From NCBI RefSeq assembly GCF_004770145.1, contig NZ_RQFW01000018.1, forward strand, positions 404,501 through 468,500: 64,000 nt of DNA. Reading direction: 5' to 3'. The position numbers and the translations under genes were made by a program. This document shows, one piece after another, positions 45,701-57,306 of this stretch. The notes beneath the pieces were generated by a model. The model saw only the letters and a list, made by a program, of their open reading frames with translations. It was not told the origin of the DNA and did no database searches. The first letter of the stretch is position 1. Every line of letters starts with the position of its first letter. This DNA is from Leptospira bourretii. Lineage in GTDB: Bacteria > Spirochaetota > Leptospiria > Leptospirales > Leptospiraceae.

Positions 45701-46801
45701 TTAAGTCAGTTTTGATTGTTTTCGAAACTCGGAAGGAGTAGAACCAACCGTTTCCAAAAAAACTCGATTAAAAGTGGATTTAGAATTAAATCCAACTGAA
45801 TCGGCAATGGAAAGAATCGACCTTTCCTCCGATTCCAATAACAAACGTTTTGCTTCTTCGATCCTATATTGGTTGATGTATTGGTAAAATCCAAACCCAT
45901 ACCGTTTATGAAAGTATTCAGAAAGTTGGCCAGGTTTGACTTCTGCCATCTCAGCTAGTTTGGAAAGACTTAAGTCTTCATCACAGAACACTTTTTCTCT
46001 CATCAATTCATACAATCTTTGGTCGATGGTTTCTAACTGAACAGATACCAACTTAGATTTTTCATATTTATTTCTTTGGATACTATCGCGAACATCCGAA
46101 ACAAACGGAGCCCAAAGTTCACGAGTAAAATAATAAAAGTACATAAGAACCGGTAAAAGATAAGCACTGAGTTTACGAAAAAAAGGAATTTGAAATGTAA
46201 ATCCAATACTTCCCAGTAACAAATCGATCCAGATCAATAGAATGAATATTAGAGAATAAATTGCTTTTTTTGTAAAAAAAACAGACAAACGTACATTCGG
46301 AATCCATTCTTTCAGAAGAAACAATCCAACTGAAAGTAAAATAGAAAGTTTAATACCAAAGTTTAAGCCAACCACCACCGATCCATATTCTGTTTTGGTC
46401 ATTTGTTCCAAAACATCTAACTGGTAGGAATCTGATCCGAAATAAAAGGGAAACAAAAGTAAAACAGAAACAAAAGCAGGAAGAAAATGATAAATTTTGA
46501 TTTGGATCGGTTTTTCCAAAAACAAATATTCTAAATAAAAATAAAGTAATGTTGAGGATAGAAATACAAACGGGATATGAACAAGTGCAATGATTGGGAG
46601 GTATTTATAAAACCCGGTGAACATAAAAGCACCGGTAAGTAACCAAAGTCCTGTGGAAAATAAAATAAAAGACCAAACAAATCCAGAAAGATTGCTGTTT
46701 CGAACTAAATTGGATAGAGACCAGATCAAACAAAATACGGACCCAGATCCCATCCAAAGAAACTCAAATAAAAGATTTAAGGATACAGATCCAGTCTCCA
46801 C
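45701..46801 (-). CDS. 7TM AraC-type transcriptional regulator
   Basis: A 366-residue membrane regulator. Residues of about 10-230 form seven transmembrane helices, and the last 100 residues are an AraC/XylS DNA-binding domain with two HTH motifs: LSLSKLAEMAEVKPGQLSEYF and ILSIADSVGFNSKSTFNRVF, ending in the usual PSEFRK. The start is GTG at 46801, 6 bp after the dnaE stop. This 7TM-HTH architecture is common in leptospires. The ligand is unknown; the downstream acyl-CoA ligase is a candidate target. Confidence 0.85.
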   Translation of the reverse strand: METGSVSLNLLFEFLWMGSGSVFCLIWSLSNLVRNSNLSGFVWSFILFSTGLWLLTGAFMFTGFYKYLPIIALVHIPFVFLSSTLLYFYLEYLFLEKPIQIKIYHFLPAFVSVLLLFPFYFGSDSYQLDVLEQMTKTEYGSVVVGLNFGIKLSILLSVGLFLLKEWIPNVRLSVFFTKKAIYSLIFILLIWIDLLLGSIGFTFQIPFFRKLSAYLLPVLMYFYYFTRELWAPFVSDVRDSIQRNKYEKSKLVSVQLETIDQRLYELMREKVFCDEDLSLSKLAEMAEVKPGQLSEYFHKRYGFGFYQYINQYRIEEAKRLLLESEERSILSIADSVGFNSKSTFNRVFLETVGSTPSEFRKQSKLT

Positions 46802-46807
46802 AAAATT

Positions 46808-49800
46808 TTATCCGTATACTCGTACTTCTTCGCCAACTGTATAACGGACCGTTCCCTTCCCCAATATATCCGTTAACATCTTCATAAGGTCGGGAGTGAT
46901 ATCAATGGAGAAATGGTCATGGGCACGGATGACTTTTTTTTCATCTCCATTTCCAACCAAATGAAAGAACACGGAAGAAGCTCCACGATGAACAGAAAGA
47001 ATATCTTGCAATTTCAAAATTACGTCTCTATTTTTTTCTTCCATCATATTGATAGTTAAATGGAGAGTTTTTTCCATTTTCTTTTCGATAGTAACGGAAT
47101 TTAGTTCTTCGAGTTTATTGACAATGATCTGACCTTTTAACTCTGATTCGTCGGCATCGAGTCGTTCTAAAATTCCACGGATAAAAACAGTATTATCTTC
47201 TGTAAATAGATGTTTGAATTCTGCATAGGTTTTGGGAAAGGCAACACATTCAATTTCACCTGTTTGGTCTTCCAACATAAAGTTCACAAACTCTTCTTTT
47301 TTCTTTGTGAGTTTGACTACTTTTTTGGAAAGAACTCCTGCAATTTCTACCTTAGATTTAGGTCGAACCTCTTCTAAGTTTTCGATGGTTGTTGGTTTTA
47401 ATGTTTTTAATTGTTCTGTAAATTTATCAAGGGGGTGTCCAGAAAGATAAAGCCCTGTAGTTTCTTTTTCCCTTCTTAGTAATTCATCCCCATTCCATTC
47501 GATTCCATCTTTTGGTAAATTGAGATTTTCTTCTCCGCCACCATTAGCACCGCCAAACAAGGAAAATTGGCCTTCTTTCTCTTCCGCCTGTTTTTTGTTA
47601 GCGTAAGTTAGAATCATATCAGTGGATTCAAAAATTATTTTTCTTGTGTATCCAAAAGAATCGAAGGCACCACCTTGCGCAAGAGACTCTAAAACCTTTT
47701 TGTTAGCAAGCCTTGTATCCAATTTTTTGGTGAAGTCACCAAGTTGTTTGTACCCACCGATAGCATTTCGATTGGAAATGATATTTTCAGCGGCAAGTTC
47801 TCCCACACCTTTGATAGAAGACAAACCAAATCTTACAGTTTTATCATCAGTAATTTCAAAAGAGATTCCTGATTCTTTGACATCAGGGCCTAAAATACGA
47901 ATCCCCATCTCTTTCGCATTGTTAATGTATTTCACAACATCGGTAATTTTAGAATGATCACCTGATAATAAAGCTGTTAGGTATTCAATGGAATAGTTGG
48001 CTTTTAAAAATGCAGTTTGGTAAGTAACGAAGGCATAAGCCACTGAGTGTGATTTATTAAATCCATACTCACCGAATTTTTCTAACTGTTCAAAAAGTTC
48101 CGTGGCAAGTTTTTCGTTGATCTTTTTTTCGATCGCACCTTTCACAAACTTCTCTTTTAATGCCGGAAGTTTAGATTTGTCTTTTTTGGCCATCGCCTTA
48201 CGAAGAACATCCGAATCTCCGACAGAGTATCCACCCATGATTCGTGAAATACCCATTACCTGTTCTTGGTAGACAACAACTCCGTAGGTTTCACCCAAAA
48301 CTTCAGCCAAACTTTCATGTGGGAAAACAACTTTCTTTTTCCCGTTTTTACGATCTAAGTAGTCATCCAACATCCCCGAACCCATCGGACCAGGACGGTA
48401 TAACGCAAGTAAGGCGGCAATCTCTTCAAATTTTTGCACTTGTGCTTTGGCAAAAAGATCACGAATCCCGGAAGAAGAATCCAACTGGAATATCCCAAGG
48501 ACATTGGCTTTTCGCAACAAACTAAAAGTAGCCGGATCATCGAGTGGAATTTTATCTAAATCAAGTAAAATCCCATGACGTTTTTCGATGAGTTTTGTCG
48601 CGTGATGGATGGTGGTTAAGTTTTTTAAACCTAAAATATCCATCTTAATCAGTCCCACTTGTTCCGACATGTTTTTGTCGTATTGGGTGACAATGGAACG
48701 ACCATCTCTACCAGGTTCACTGACCGTGGACAAAGGAACAATTTCTTCCAGAGCCGTTGGTGCAATCACAACACCTGCGGCGTGTCTTCCCACCTGACGG
48801 TAGTTACCTTCTAGTTTTTGGGCAATATAAAAAACTTTTTTGTTTAGATCAGATTTTTCAGCGATGTCACGTAGATCTTTTGATGTATCAACCGCTTCTT
48901 GAATGGTAATTCCCAATTTTTTGGGGAAAAGTTTACTCATCTCGTTTACTTCTGAAAATGGAACATTGAAAACACGAGCCACGTCTTTAATCGCCGCTTT
49001 GGCAGCAAGGGATCCAAAGGTGATGATTTGTCCCACGCGGTTCTCACCATACCGGTGTTTGATGTAATTGATAACTTCTTCTCGTCTTTCTACGCAAAAA
49101 TCCGTATCAATATCGGGCATATCCTTTCTGTCGGGGTTAAGAAACCTTTCAAAAAGTAAGTTATAACGAATTGGGTCTACGTTCGTAATTCCAAGTGCAA
49201 AAGCAATGATTGATCCTGCTGCCGAACCTCGCCCTGGGCCCACTGGAATTCCTGCTCTTCTAGCAAAATTTATATAATCTTGAACAATGAGAAAGTATCC
49301 GGCAAAATGCATATTTCGAATTGTCTGCATCTCATACTCTGTTCTTTCACGCACAATAGGAGTGATCTCTTGGTATTTTTCTTTGATTCCTTCCCAAACT
49401 AATTTTTCTAAATAACTATCGGTATCAAAACCAGCAGGCACTTCAAACGGAGGTAATAATGGATTTCCAAATTGAAAGTTAAGAGAACATTTATCGCGAA
49501 TGGCTAAGGTATTATAAAATGCATCTTTATGATCGGGAAAAATACCCATCATTTCAGCGGGAGATTTTACATAAAAATTATCATTAAACCCAAATCGCAT
49601 CTCATCATCGATGTTTTTACGCATACCGATGCGAAGTAAGATGTCTTGCGCTTCTCTATCATCTTTTGTTAAAAAGTGAGAATCATTGGTAAGAACGAGT
49701 GGAATTCCAGTTCGTTTGGAAAATCCCATAACCGCTTCTGCAACAGTTCGTTGTTCTGGAATTCCATGGTCTTGGATTTCTAAATAAAAATCCTCTTTGC

Positions 49801-50305
49801 GAAAAATTTCATGTAGCCGACCAGCTAACGCATACGCTTTGTCTTCTTTGCCTTCTAAGATCTTTCGGTTGACCTCTCCCGCAAGACAAGCAGTCAAACA
49901 AACAAGGCCTTCACTATGTCGTTCTAATAAATCGTAATCAATCCTTGGTTTGCGATAAAAACCTTCCGTAAAGGATCGACTTGCTAGTTTGATGATATTT
50001 CTGTAACCCGTTTCGTTTTTACAAAGTAAAATGATATGATATGCACCACCATCTGCAATTTCATCTAACTCTGTTTCGGCACTTCTGGAAGGAGTTACAT
50101 AAAACTCACATCCAATGATGGGTTTAACATCGTGTTTGACTGCCTCTTTGTAGAATTCAATGGCCCCATACATGTTTCCGTGGTCTGTGATGGCGACAGA
50201 ACTCATCCCAAGTTCCTTCACACGTTTCATGAGATCGTTGATTCGTATGGCTCCATCGAGCATGGAATAGGTAGTATGCAAATGAAGGTGGGCGAAATCT
50301 TCCAT
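46808..50305 (-). CDS. dnaE: DNA polymerase III subunit alpha
   Basis: A 1165-residue replicative polymerase catalytic subunit. The start at 50305 ([18 protein letters not shown]) begins directly with the PHP domain, and the open frame upstream has no homology. The polymerase palm Asp residues lie in [11 protein letters not shown], and [10 protein letters not shown] and [11 protein letters not shown] are other classic blocks. HhH, OB and tau-binding regions follow ([13 protein letters not shown] near 990). It is DnaE-type, not PolC, as expected for a spirochaete. It diverges from cobT. Confidence 0.96.
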   Translation of the reverse strand: MEDFAHLHLHTTYSMLDGAIRINDLMKRVKELGMSSVAITDHGNMYGAIEFYKEAVKHDVKPIIGCEFYVTPSRSAETELDEIADGGAYHIILLCKNETGYRNIIKLASRSFTEGFYRKPRIDYDLLERHSEGLVCLTACLAGEVNRKILEGKEDKAYALAGRLHEIFRKEDFYLEIQDHGIPEQRTVAEAVMGFSKRTGIPLVLTNDSHFLTKDDREAQDILLRIGMRKNIDDEMRFGFNDNFYVKSPAEMMGIFPDHKDAFYNTLAIRDKCSLNFQFGNPLLPPFEVPAGFDTDSYLEKLVWEGIKEKYQEITPIVRERTEYEMQTIRNMHFAGYFLIVQDYINFARRAGIPVGPGRGSAAGSIIAFALGITNVDPIRYNLLFERFLNPDRKDMPDIDTDFCVERREEVINYIKHRYGENRVGQIITFGSLAAKAAIKDVARVFNVPFSEVNEMSKLFPKKLGITIQEAVDTSKDLRDIAEKSDLNKKVFYIAQKLEGNYRQVGRHAAGVVIAPTALEEIVPLSTVSEPGRDGRSIVTQYDKNMSEQVGLIKMDILGLKNLTTIHHATKLIEKRHGILLDLDKIPLDDPATFSLLRKANVLGIFQLDSSSGIRDLFAKAQVQKFEEIAALLALYRPGPMGSGMLDDYLDRKNGKKKVVFPHESLAEVLGETYGVVVYQEQVMGISRIMGGYSVGDSDVLRKAMAKKDKSKLPALKEKFVKGAIEKKINEKLATELFEQLEKFGEYGFNKSHSVAYAFVTYQTAFLKANYSIEYLTALLSGDHSKITDVVKYINNAKEMGIRILGPDVKESGISFEITDDKTVRFGLSSIKGVGELAAENIISNRNAIGGYKQLGDFTKKLDTRLANKKVLESLAQGGAFDSFGYTRKIIFESTDMILTYANKKQAEEKEGQFSLFGGANGGGEENLNLPKDGIEWNGDELLRREKETTGLYLSGHPLDKFTEQLKTLKPTTIENLEEVRPKSKVEIAGVLSKKVVKLTKKKEEFVNFMLEDQTGEIECVAFPKTYAEFKHLFTEDNTVFIRGILERLDADESELKGQIIVNKLEELNSVTIEKKMEKTLHLTINMMEEKNRDVILKLQDILSVHRGASSVFFHLVGNGDEKKVIRAHDHFSIDITPDLMKMLTDILGKGTVRYTVGEEVRVYG

Positions 50306-50468
50306 GGCTTGGTGACATAGTAACTCCGACGGCTTCCTACGTAAAGCGCCCCAAGGGCAGAATTTCGGATTTTTTTCGGCCCAAATAGCCAAATCCTAAA
50401 CCTCCCTGTCCCGTCCAAGCCCAAAAACGATGGAAGCCGATCCTGGTCCTTTTAGACTGGTTTTGTTT

Positions 50469-51524
50469 ATGTCACCATTTTCCCTACCTTCCATTTCTCC
50501 CGTAACTGATGTTTTGCGAACTTCCATCCGCAGTAAAATAGACAATAAAACCAAACCCTTGGGTTCCCTTGGTGATTTGGAAACCCTGGCCATGTTACTG
50601 GCAGAAATCCAAAATACATTATCCCCTGAGTTAAAAAATCCCAAACTCATTCTGTTTGCAGGTGACCACGGGATTACGGAAGAACCAGTTTCTTTGTATC
50701 CGAAAGATGTCACATGGCAGATGGTTCTAAATTTTTTATCAGGTGGAGCCTGCGCCAACGTCTTCGCCAAACACAGTCATATCGACGTGGAAGTAGTTGA
50801 TGCAGGAGTGGACCACGATTGGGAAGAGAATACTCCAAAACTCATCCAAAGAAAGATTAGAAAAGGGACTTCCAATTTTTTAAAACAAGAAGCAATGTCG
50901 ATTGAAGAAGCAAAAGAAACCATATTAAGCGGTATCGAACTTCTCTCTGAAAAACAATATGAATCCACCAATATATTTTTATTCGGTGAAATGGGGATTG
51001 GAAATACATCTGCAGCATCTCTAATCTTATCTCATCTAACAGAGATTCCACTCAGAAAACTTGTTGGAAGGGGAACGGGTCTCAATAATAGCGGAAAAGA
51101 AAATAAATTCAAAATCCTGACAGAAGCATACCAAAGAACAGGAAAACTAAAAGATCCTATCGAAATACTTTCTGAATTTGGCGGATTCGAAATCGGAATG
51201 ATGGCTGGAGCAATGATTGGAGCCGCAGCACAAAGAAAAACTTTTGTAGTGGATGGATTCATTTCCACTGCGGCCTTTGCAATCGCCTATGCGCTCAATC
51301 CAACTGTAAAATCTTATGCGATTTTTTCACATTTGTCAGAAGAAGAAGGTCATACAGTTGTTTTAGAACATTGGAAAATAAAACCTCTCCTTCGACTCAA
51401 CCTTCGTTTAGGAGAGGGAAGTGGTGCTTTGGCAGCATATCCACTAATTGAACTGAGTGTCAAATTTTTGAATGAAATGGCATCCTTTGCTGATGCTGGT
51501 GTAAGTAATACGGATTCTAAATAA
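50469..51524 (+). CDS. cobT: Nicotinate-nucleotide-dimethylbenzimidazole phosphoribosyltransferase
   Basis: A 351-residue CobT that makes alpha-ribazole phosphate for the lower ligand of cobalamin. [15 protein letters not shown] near residue 25 is the family start, [13 protein letters not shown] near 74 is the glycine-rich loop, and [13 protein letters not shown] near 180 and LRLGEGSGA near 315, which ends with the catalytic-Glu region, are intact. ATG 50469 is chosen because the family block follows at the usual distance; an earlier ATG at 50430 is possible. It leads the cobT-cobS-cobC run. No cobalamin riboswitch is evident in the 163-bp gap upstream. Confidence 0.93.
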   Translation: MSPFSLPSISPVTDVLRTSIRSKIDNKTKPLGSLGDLETLAMLLAEIQNTLSPELKNPKLILFAGDHGITEEPVSLYPKDVTWQMVLNFLSGGACANVFAKHSHIDVEVVDAGVDHDWEENTPKLIQRKIRKGTSNFLKQEAMSIEEAKETILSGIELLSEKQYESTNIFLFGEMGIGNTSAASLILSHLTEIPLRKLVGRGTGLNNSGKENKFKILTEAYQRTGKLKDPIEILSEFGGFEIGMMAGAMIGAAAQRKTFVVDGFISTAAFAIAYALNPTVKSYAIFSHLSEEEGHTVVLEHWKIKPLLRLNLRLGEGSGALAAYPLIELSVKFLNEMASFADAGVSNTDSK

Positions 51525-51531
51525 ACCTAAT

Positions 51532-52353
51532 ATGAATTGGATTGTTTCAGAGATTCGCCTATTCTTTGTTTGTTTATCTTTTCTTTCTCGGATTCCCGCA
51601 CCCCGCTGGATTGGATTCAAAGAAGAATGGTTACACAAATCAATTAAATATTCTCCTTTTGTGGGTATCCTACTGGGAACCTTACAGTGGATCATCTTCA
51701 TCGTTTTTCAAATGTTTTTGGGACCTGGGATCGCATTTGTGATTTCTGTTGGATTTTTGTTAATCTTAACTGGGGCATTTCATGAAGATGGATTTTCTGA
51801 TTTTTGTGATGGAATCGGTGGTGGTTGGAAACGAGAAGATATCCTGAGAATCATGAAGGATAGCCGCGTCGGGAGTTTTGGTGCAGCAGGAATTTCTCTT
51901 TTACTATTACTCAAAGTATTAGGTGCTTCTGAATCACTAAAAACGACAGGATTTAGTTGGGATCTTTTTTCTTTTGAAAGAACATACCAACTAATATCAG
52001 TTTGGTTGTATTTTGTGACAGCACATAGTTTGAGTCGTTTTTTTTCAGTTCTGATGATGAAATTGTTACCTTATGCCAAAGAAGAAGGGTATGCAAAACC
52101 AATGGCCAAGGAAATTACCTGGCCCCAAACTTTATTTGCAAGCCTGGCAGGTCTTATCCCGTATATTTTTCTCGTTAACCTTCATCCCAAATTTTCACTG
52201 AGTTTGGTTTTGATCCTTCCTAGTTTGTATTATATGTTTTCACTGATGAAACGTTGGATCGGTGGATTTACCGGAGATTGTTTGGGAGCAGTCCAACAAG
52301 TAGTAGAAACTTGTCTTTGGGTTTCGGGAGTATTGATTTGGACCTCTATTTAA
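51532..52353 (+). CDS. cobS: Adenosylcobinamide-GDP ribazoletransferase
   Basis: A 273-residue polytopic membrane protein that joins adenosylcobinamide-GDP and alpha-ribazole. The family motifs FLSRIPAP near residue 17, [18 protein letters not shown] near 82 and [13 protein letters not shown] near 110 (the acidic DGxxDxxDG-like cluster binds metal) are clear, with several hydrophobic helices. It starts 7 bp after cobT and overlaps cobC by 16 bp. Confidence 0.93.
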   Translation: MNWIVSEIRLFFVCLSFLSRIPAPRWIGFKEEWLHKSIKYSPFVGILLGTLQWIIFIVFQMFLGPGIAFVISVGFLLILTGAFHEDGFSDFCDGIGGGWKREDILRIMKDSRVGSFGAAGISLLLLLKVLGASESLKTTGFSWDLFSFERTYQLISVWLYFVTAHSLSRFFSVLMMKLLPYAKEEGYAKPMAKEITWPQTLFASLAGLIPYIFLVNLHPKFSLSLVLILPSLYYMFSLMKRWIGGFTGDCLGAVQQVVETCLWVSGVLIWTSI

Positions 52354-52931
52354 TTCGCCATCCAGAAACCATTGCACCCAAAGGTACTTGTTATGGCCGC
52401 ACCGACTTCCCTCTCAAATACCCTGTGGAAGATACGGCGGACTCCACTTTTCCACATTTACCAGCATTATTTGATTTGTTCCTTTCGAGTCCTGCACCAA
52501 GAGCATTAAAACTTTCTTCTGCTTTATTAACCAAATACAATTTATCACCAGTGGAACACTCCGAAATACCAACTGACGAACGTTTGTGGGAGATGAACTT
52601 TGGAGACTGGGATGGAAAACTTTGGGAAGAAATCCCAAGAAAAGAAACCATCCCTTGGATGAAAGACTTCGTAAATGCAAAAACTCCTGGAGGAGAAGCT
52701 TTTACTGATCTTATCTTACGAATGGATTCTTTTATCAATGATTGGAAGGAAGGTGGAAATTTAAGGAACCATTGGGAAAAAACAAATAACAAATCCTTAA
52801 ACTCATTGATTGTTGTTTGCCACTCAGGTCCCATCCGTGCAGCCCTCTGCAAACAATACGGAACACCTTACGAAGAAGCTTTCAAATCACCCGTGGACTT
52901 TGGATCTGTCCACAAATTAGAGATTAGTTAA
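52338..52931 (+). CDS. cobC: Alpha-ribazole phosphatase-like histidine phosphatase
   Basis: About 197 residues of a histidine phosphatase (phosphoglycerate-mutase-like) protein. A TTG at 52338 with GGGAG 8 bases upstream gives [11 protein letters not shown], with the catalytic RHP at the usual position; an upstream start would lie deep in cob[11 protein letters not shown] and the second catalytic His in [10 protein letters not shown] agree with CobC, which dephosphorylates alpha-ribazole phosphate. Context (cobT-cobS upstream) supports this over a general phosphatase. It overlaps convergent gatB by 4 bp. Confidence 0.85.
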   Translation: MDLYLIRHPETIAPKGTCYGRTDFPLKYPVEDTADSTFPHLPALFDLFLSSPAPRALKLSSALLTKYNLSPVEHSEIPTDERLWEMNFGDWDGKLWEEIPRKETIPWMKDFVNAKTPGGEAFTDLILRMDSFINDWKEGGNLRNHWEKTNNKSLNSLIVVCHSGPIRAALCKQYGTPYEEAFKSPVDFGSVHKLEIS

Positions 52932-54391
52932 ACCTTCTTTTTTTCACCAAGTGGTCCTAGTTTTGCTAGGATCAATTCGTTCACAAGTTTCGGATCGGCT
53001 TTCCCTTTGGTTTCTTTCATCACTCCACCAACGATGGCACCGAGCACACGGTCTTTTCCGTTTTTCCAACCTTCCACTGATTCAGGTTGTGATTCAATCA
53101 CACGAATGACAATTTCTTCCAGTGCTTTGTCATCACGAACTACTTTCAAACCTTTTGCTTCGACAATCGTTTCCGGTTGGTCTTTGGAAGTTAACATATC
53201 TTCAAAGATGGTTTTTGCAATTTTTCCTGTAATTTCACCAGAGTTGATGAGTTTTACAAGTTTACCAATACGCAATGGATCGATTGCAAATTCTTGGATG
53301 GAAATGTTTTCTTTGTTTACGATACCAAGAATCTCATCTTTTACCCAGTTAGATGTTTTTTTTGCATCCCCAGAAACGAGGAGAGCTTCTTCGAAGTATT
53401 CAGCTATCTCACGTTCGCTGGTGAGTACTTCTGCATCGTATTCAGGAAGACCAAGTTCTGTTTTGTATCTTTCTTTTTTTTGTTTAGGAAGTTCTGGTAA
53501 AGTTTTACGGATGTCTTCAATAAACGAATCAGAAATTTGGATGGTTGGAAGATCTGGTTCTGGGAAGTAACGATAATCATGACTCATTTCTTTAGAACGC
53601 ATCGGAATGGTTTTGAGTAATGTGGCATCCCAAAGTTTTGTCATTTGGCGGAAAGTTTCTCCACGAGAATACATATCCTTTTGCCATTCCACTTCATAGT
53701 CTATCGCTTGTTTTACGGCCTTAAAAGAGTTTAGGTTTTTAATTTCTACACGAGTACGAAATCCTTTTTCTCCCTTGGGTCGAATGGAAACGTTAGCATC
53801 ACAACGAAGAGAGCCTTCTTCCATATTACAATCTGAAACTTGAATGTATCGTAAGATTGTTTTGAGCTCATTCAAATAAACATAAGCTTCATCAGAAGAA
53901 CGAAGATCAGGTTCTGATACAATTTCAATCAAAGGAGTTCCAGCACGGTTATAGTCAACGTAGGAACGATTGATGGATGGATCGTGGGAGTGGATTAGTT
54001 TTCCAGCATCCTCTTCCATATGAATTCTTGTGAGGGGAATGAATTTTTCTTCCGTTTCCCCTTTTAATTTGATATGGATTCCCCCTTGGGTGGCATAGGG
54101 TTTATCAAACTGAGAAATTTGGTAACCCTTTGGTAAATCAGGGTAAAAATAATTTTTACGATCAAATTTTGTAAATCTTGTGATTTCACATCCAAGTGCC
54201 ACACCAGCACGAACCGCCTTTTCCAAAACCACTTCATTTAACACTGGTAATGTGCCAGGAAGTGCCACACAAAGTGTGGAGATATGAGTGTTTGGGCTAC
54301 CGCCAAATTCGTTTGTGGCGGTGGAAAATATTTTTGATAGAGTATTGAGCTGGACGTGGACTTCCAGACCGATGATGACTTCGTATTCCAT
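52928..54391 (-). CDS. gatB: Asp-tRNA(Asn)/Glu-tRNA(Gln) amidotransferase subunit B
   Basis: A 487-residue Gat[19 protein letters not shown] opens the protein, and [34 protein letters not shown] and [12 protein letters not shown] mark the kinase-like catalytic part with its metal site. The C-terminal YqeY-like helical domain ([20 protein letters not shown]) binds tRNA. It corrects misacylated Glu-tRNA(Gln). gatC and gatA are not nearby in this window, so the operon is split. Confidence 0.95.
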   Translation of the reverse strand: MEYEVIIGLEVHVQLNTLSKIFSTATNEFGGSPNTHISTLCVALPGTLPVLNEVVLEKAVRAGVALGCEITRFTKFDRKNYFYPDLPKGYQISQFDKPYATQGGIHIKLKGETEEKFIPLTRIHMEEDAGKLIHSHDPSINRSYVDYNRAGTPLIEIVSEPDLRSSDEAYVYLNELKTILRYIQVSDCNMEEGSLRCDANVSIRPKGEKGFRTRVEIKNLNSFKAVKQAIDYEVEWQKDMYSRGETFRQMTKLWDATLLKTIPMRSKEMSHDYRYFPEPDLPTIQISDSFIEDIRKTLPELPKQKKERYKTELGLPEYDAEVLTSEREIAEYFEEALLVSGDAKKTSNWVKDEILGIVNKENISIQEFAIDPLRIGKLVKLINSGEITGKIAKTIFEDMLTSKDQPETIVEAKGLKVVRDDKALEEIVIRVIESQPESVEGWKNGKDRVLGAIVGGVMKETKGKADPKLVNELILAKLGPLGEKKKV

Positions 54392-54450
54392 GGGTTTGGA
54401 AACAGGATTTTCCCGGAAAATCAGACTGGCAATTCAATTTCCGGGCGAAA

Positions 54451-55578
54451 TCAATCCAGAGGGTCTGGGGCCGATTGCATCACCAGTTTATATAGGTTTT
54501 TTTGTTCCCGAGAGATGCTAATTTCCCCAGTTTGGTGCAATTTTTTTGTAAACTCGGAAAGCTCTCGCACTCGAGATTCAAAGGCGATCCCAATTTTTTT
54601 ATCTTCAAGGGCGATATGGGACAAAAGCCAATTTCTAAGGTCTTGGACCAAATGAAGTCCTGCTCGAGGATGCCCCAACTTAAATTCATCGTTTCTTGTT
54701 TTGATAAAGTCAATGAATCGTTTATGTTGATTCATATGTTGGACTACATCCGTATATCGGAAGTATCTCATAATTTTATCTTCCACACCGAAATGGTCCT
54801 TTGTGTATTCAATAGCGGAAGTTATAACCCTTTGAAATGTATCACTCGAACCGTCACCTAACTTTAACGAGTTGTCTAACTCAACAATCATCTTTAAAAG
54901 CCAAATGTGTTGTAAATCGATAATGGGAATACCAGTGGCTAAATTATATGTTTTCCAGATATTTCTTATTTCCTGGATAATATCAATAGATTGTTCATGA
55001 AGTGTGATATGGGTTGTATCCACCTGAACTATATTTTGATAAATTAAAAGTTGTTCTTTTGAAATTGGATATTTACCTGATTTTAGAATTTCATTACAGT
55101 AAGATTTTAAATCAACTGCACTTGCTTTGAAAAAATCCGCATAATCGGTATCATCATGTAAGATATGTTGAAACAGCCATTTTTTTAAAATTTGCAAAAT
55201 GCCTAAAGCGGCCATTTGATTATTTTTTGCTTCGTAATATTTTTCAGTTAACCGTTCTACAAATTTTCGATGGCTACTAACATGCTCAGAAAATTCTGGA
55301 TAGTTAAAATGTTCGAGAATATCTTCTTCTAAGGCAAAGTGTTCTGCAACATAATCCAAAGCCTTTCGAAAGGAAGAATGAACATCCACATCAGATCCAT
55401 CTTTTTCAGATTCAACAATGGTCTCTTCTAACTCTAGAATGATATGAACCAACCATACATGTTGTAGATCGATGATAGGAATTCCAAGATGGAAAGGTTC
55501 ACTTAACCAAGTGATTCTTAAGGAATCTAAATGCGCGGAAAAATCCTTCTGCATAGTTCCACAAAAATATTCACTCAC
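54451..55578 (-). CDS. Tandem double-domain bacteriohemerythrin
   Basis: A 375-residue soluble protein with two hemerythrin domains. The first, at about 30-165, has LGIPIIDLQHVWL, HFALEEDILEHF, SSHRKFVE and ILHDDTDYAD; the second, at about 215-345, has TGIPIIDLQHIWL, HFGVEDKIMRYF, NQHKRFIDF and HIALEDKKIG. Each keeps the His/Glu/Asp set for a di-iron, O2- or NO-binding site. The GTG at 55578 is the start; an ATG at 55554 is possible. Two domains in one chain is uncommon, as the family is usually single-domain or fused to signalling modules. An inverted repeat upstream may regulate it. Confidence 0.88.
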   Translation of the reverse strand: MSEYFCGTMQKDFSAHLDSLRITWLSEPFHLGIPIIDLQHVWLVHIILELEETIVESEKDGSDVDVHSSFRKALDYVAEHFALEEDILEHFNYPEFSEHVSSHRKFVERLTEKYYEAKNNQMAALGILQILKKWLFQHILHDDTDYADFFKASAVDLKSYCNEILKSGKYPISKEQLLIYQNIVQVDTTHITLHEQSIDIIQEIRNIWKTYNLATGIPIIDLQHIWLLKMIVELDNSLKLGDGSSDTFQRVITSAIEYTKDHFGVEDKIMRYFRYTDVVQHMNQHKRFIDFIKTRNDEFKLGHPRAGLHLVQDLRNWLLSHIALEDKKIGIAFESRVRELSEFTKKLHQTGEISISREQKNLYKLVMQSAPDPLD

Positions 55579-55646
55579 TTGGTGTCACGGATTTAGAATC
55601 ATTTGAGGAATTGATATTTATCAGTAGTTTCGAAAAAAAGTGTATA

Positions 55647-55674
55647 TTGATCATACAATGTAAATAGTGATCAA
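55647..55674. promoter_or_regulatory. Inverted repeat upstream of the hemerythrin gene
   Basis: TTGATC (55647-55652) and GATCAA (55669-55674) form a perfect 6-bp inverted repeat with a 16-bp spacer, about 70 bp before the hemerythrin start. The half-site resembles the TTGAT of Crp/Fnr sites, but those have a 4-bp spacer, so the spacing does not match. A candidate operator only. Confidence 0.3.
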
Positions 55675-55693
55675 TTTTGTAGCAAATTCAATC

Positions 55694-55726
55694 GATACAC
55701 TCCCGAACTTATCCCAGGAGTGTATC
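55694..55726 (-). terminator. Hairpin after the aldehyde dehydrogenase gene
   Basis: GATACACTCC (55694-55703) and GGAGTGTATC (55717-55726) form a perfect 10-bp stem with a 13-nt loop, 20 bp after the ALDH stop on the minus strand. No T-tract follows, so a weak terminator or RNA-stability hairpin is equally likely. It separates ALDH from the hemerythrin gene. Confidence 0.55.
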
Positions 55727-55745
55727 TTCCTACGGCGGAATTAGA

Positions 55746-57221
55746 CTAAACGAAAAACTTAGTTGTTAACTTCACCATTAGTCTCACAAAACCAGAGTAA
55801 GGTGGATACATCAACTTCGCAATGGATGCCTTAGGAGTTTGTAAAACTGATCTTTCGTGTGAAAAAGTTTTAAACCCAAAAAGTCCATGGTAACTACCAT
55901 GTCCAGAATGGTTCACACCACCAAATGGAAGATTTGAATTCACAAGATGAAGGATCACATCGTTGATTACGGCTCCACCTGAACTGGTTCTTTTCAGAAC
56001 ATACTTGGATGTACTTCTTTTTTTAGTAAAAATATACAAAGCAAGTGGCTTCGGTCTTTCATTGATGATTTGGATGGCTTCGTCCAAAGTTTTATAAGTG
56101 ATGATAGGCAAAAGTGGTCCAAAAATTTCATCTTCCATAATACGAGCGTCTAAAGAGACATTCGAGAGGATGGTTGGTGAAATAAAATTATCCGAACTTC
56201 TTACTTCTCCGCCATAAGCAATTTTTGCCCCTTTTTTGACTGCATCATCTACATAAGAGGAAACTCTACCAAAGTTTTTTGCATTCACGATACGGCAAAA
56301 GTCAGGGCTTGCAGTAAAATTTTCTGGTTTGGATTTAAAGAAACTTTCTGTGGTTTCTTTTGCATTTTTAACAAACTCTTCTACTTTTGATTCAGGGATC
56401 AAAAGGTAATCCGGAGCGACACAAGTTTGGCCTGCGTTTAAAAATTTTCCCCACATAATTCTTTCTGCAGCAACTTTTAAATCAGCGTCTTCTGCAACTA
56501 TCGAAGGAGATTTACCACCTAATTCAAGCGTTACGCTAGTTAAGTGTTTTGCAGCTGCTGCCATTACAATTTTACCAACTGGTGTGGAACCAGTAAAAAA
56601 GATATGGTCAAAAGGCACTTCGAGTAAAGCAGTTGCAACCGCAACATCACCTTCAAAAACGGCAACTTCATCTTCTGCAAATATTTCACTTAACATTGCT
56701 TTGATGACATCAGCAGTATGTGGCGTAAACTCAGAAGGTTTCAACATGATTGTGTTTCCAGCCGCAATCGCTGCTGCAAGAGGGGCAATCGCAAGATGGA
56801 ATGGATAATTCCAAGGAGCAATGATAAGGCAAACTCCCTTTGGTTCATAAACAATACGACTTGTGGCACCAAGTAAAGTTGGTGGAGTCATTACGTTTTT
56901 TGGGCGCATCCAATGTTTTACATGGCGGATGGCATCATTGATTTCTGCAATGGTAGGTAAAATTTCAGTGATGTCCACTTCTCCAGCAGATTTTTTAAAA
57001 TCGGAATGGAGAGCGATTTGGATTTCTTTTTGGTATTTTAGGACTGCTTCTTTTAGTTTTTTTAATTTAAGAATCCGAGTTTTGAAATTGGACAAACGAA
57101 GTTCCAAAGACTTTTTCTTTTGTGCTTGGAAAATACGATCAATGTCAGAGGGAGTAAAACTTTTTGTTTGGATCACAGCCTTTCCAGAATTTGAGGTTTG
57201 AGTGAGAGTGGCTTGGGTCAT
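55746..57221 (-). CDS. Aldehyde dehydrogenase family protein
   Basis: A 491-residue NAD(P)-dependent aldehyde dehydrogenase close to the ALDH3/fatty-aldehyde branch. The catalytic Cys is in [13 protein letters not shown] near residue 275, the general base in [10 protein letters not shown] near 240, and the Rossmann contact in [10 protein letters not shown] near 215. [14 protein letters not shown] near 135 and EIFGPLLPI near 370 agree. The C-terminal [19 protein letters not shown] is hydrophobic, as in membrane-associated fatty aldehyde dehydrogenases. GGAGATTCCC precedes the ATG. Confidence 0.92.
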   Translation of the reverse strand: MTQATLTQTSNSGKAVIQTKSFTPSDIDRIFQAQKKKSLELRLSNFKTRILKLKKLKEAVLKYQKEIQIALHSDFKKSAGEVDITEILPTIAEINDAIRHVKHWMRPKNVMTPPTLLGATSRIVYEPKGVCLIIAPWNYPFHLAIAPLAAAIAAGNTIMLKPSEFTPHTADVIKAMLSEIFAEDEVAVFEGDVAVATALLEVPFDHIFFTGSTPVGKIVMAAAAKHLTSVTLELGGKSPSIVAEDADLKVAAERIMWGKFLNAGQTCVAPDYLLIPESKVEEFVKNAKETTESFFKSKPENFTASPDFCRIVNAKNFGRVSSYVDDAVKKGAKIAYGGEVRSSDNFISPTILSNVSLDARIMEDEIFGPLLPIITYKTLDEAIQIINERPKPLALYIFTKKRSTSKYVLKRTSSGGAVINDVILHLVNSNLPFGGVNHSGHGSYHGLFGFKTFSHERSVLQTPKASIAKLMYPPYSGFVRLMVKLTTKFFV

Positions 57222-57306
57222 GGGAATCTCCGTATTACTGACTCTCGTTCATTTAGAGGGGAAGTTCAAGAACTTTTTCGAAAATAGGGCCGAATCTATG
57301 TCTTTT

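Noticed and set aside
50306..50468. Possible cobalamin riboswitch before cobT
   Set aside because: No B12-box-like sequence or convincing set of conserved stems is visible; the gap is a plain divergent promoter region with dnaE.
53007..53570. 187-residue frame opposite gatB
   Set aside because: It is fully antisense to a conserved catalytic gene and has no recognisable features.
55647..55674. Fnr-type operator
   Set aside because: The half-sites fit, but Fnr sites need a 4-bp spacer and this has 16, so it is listed only as an inverted repeat.
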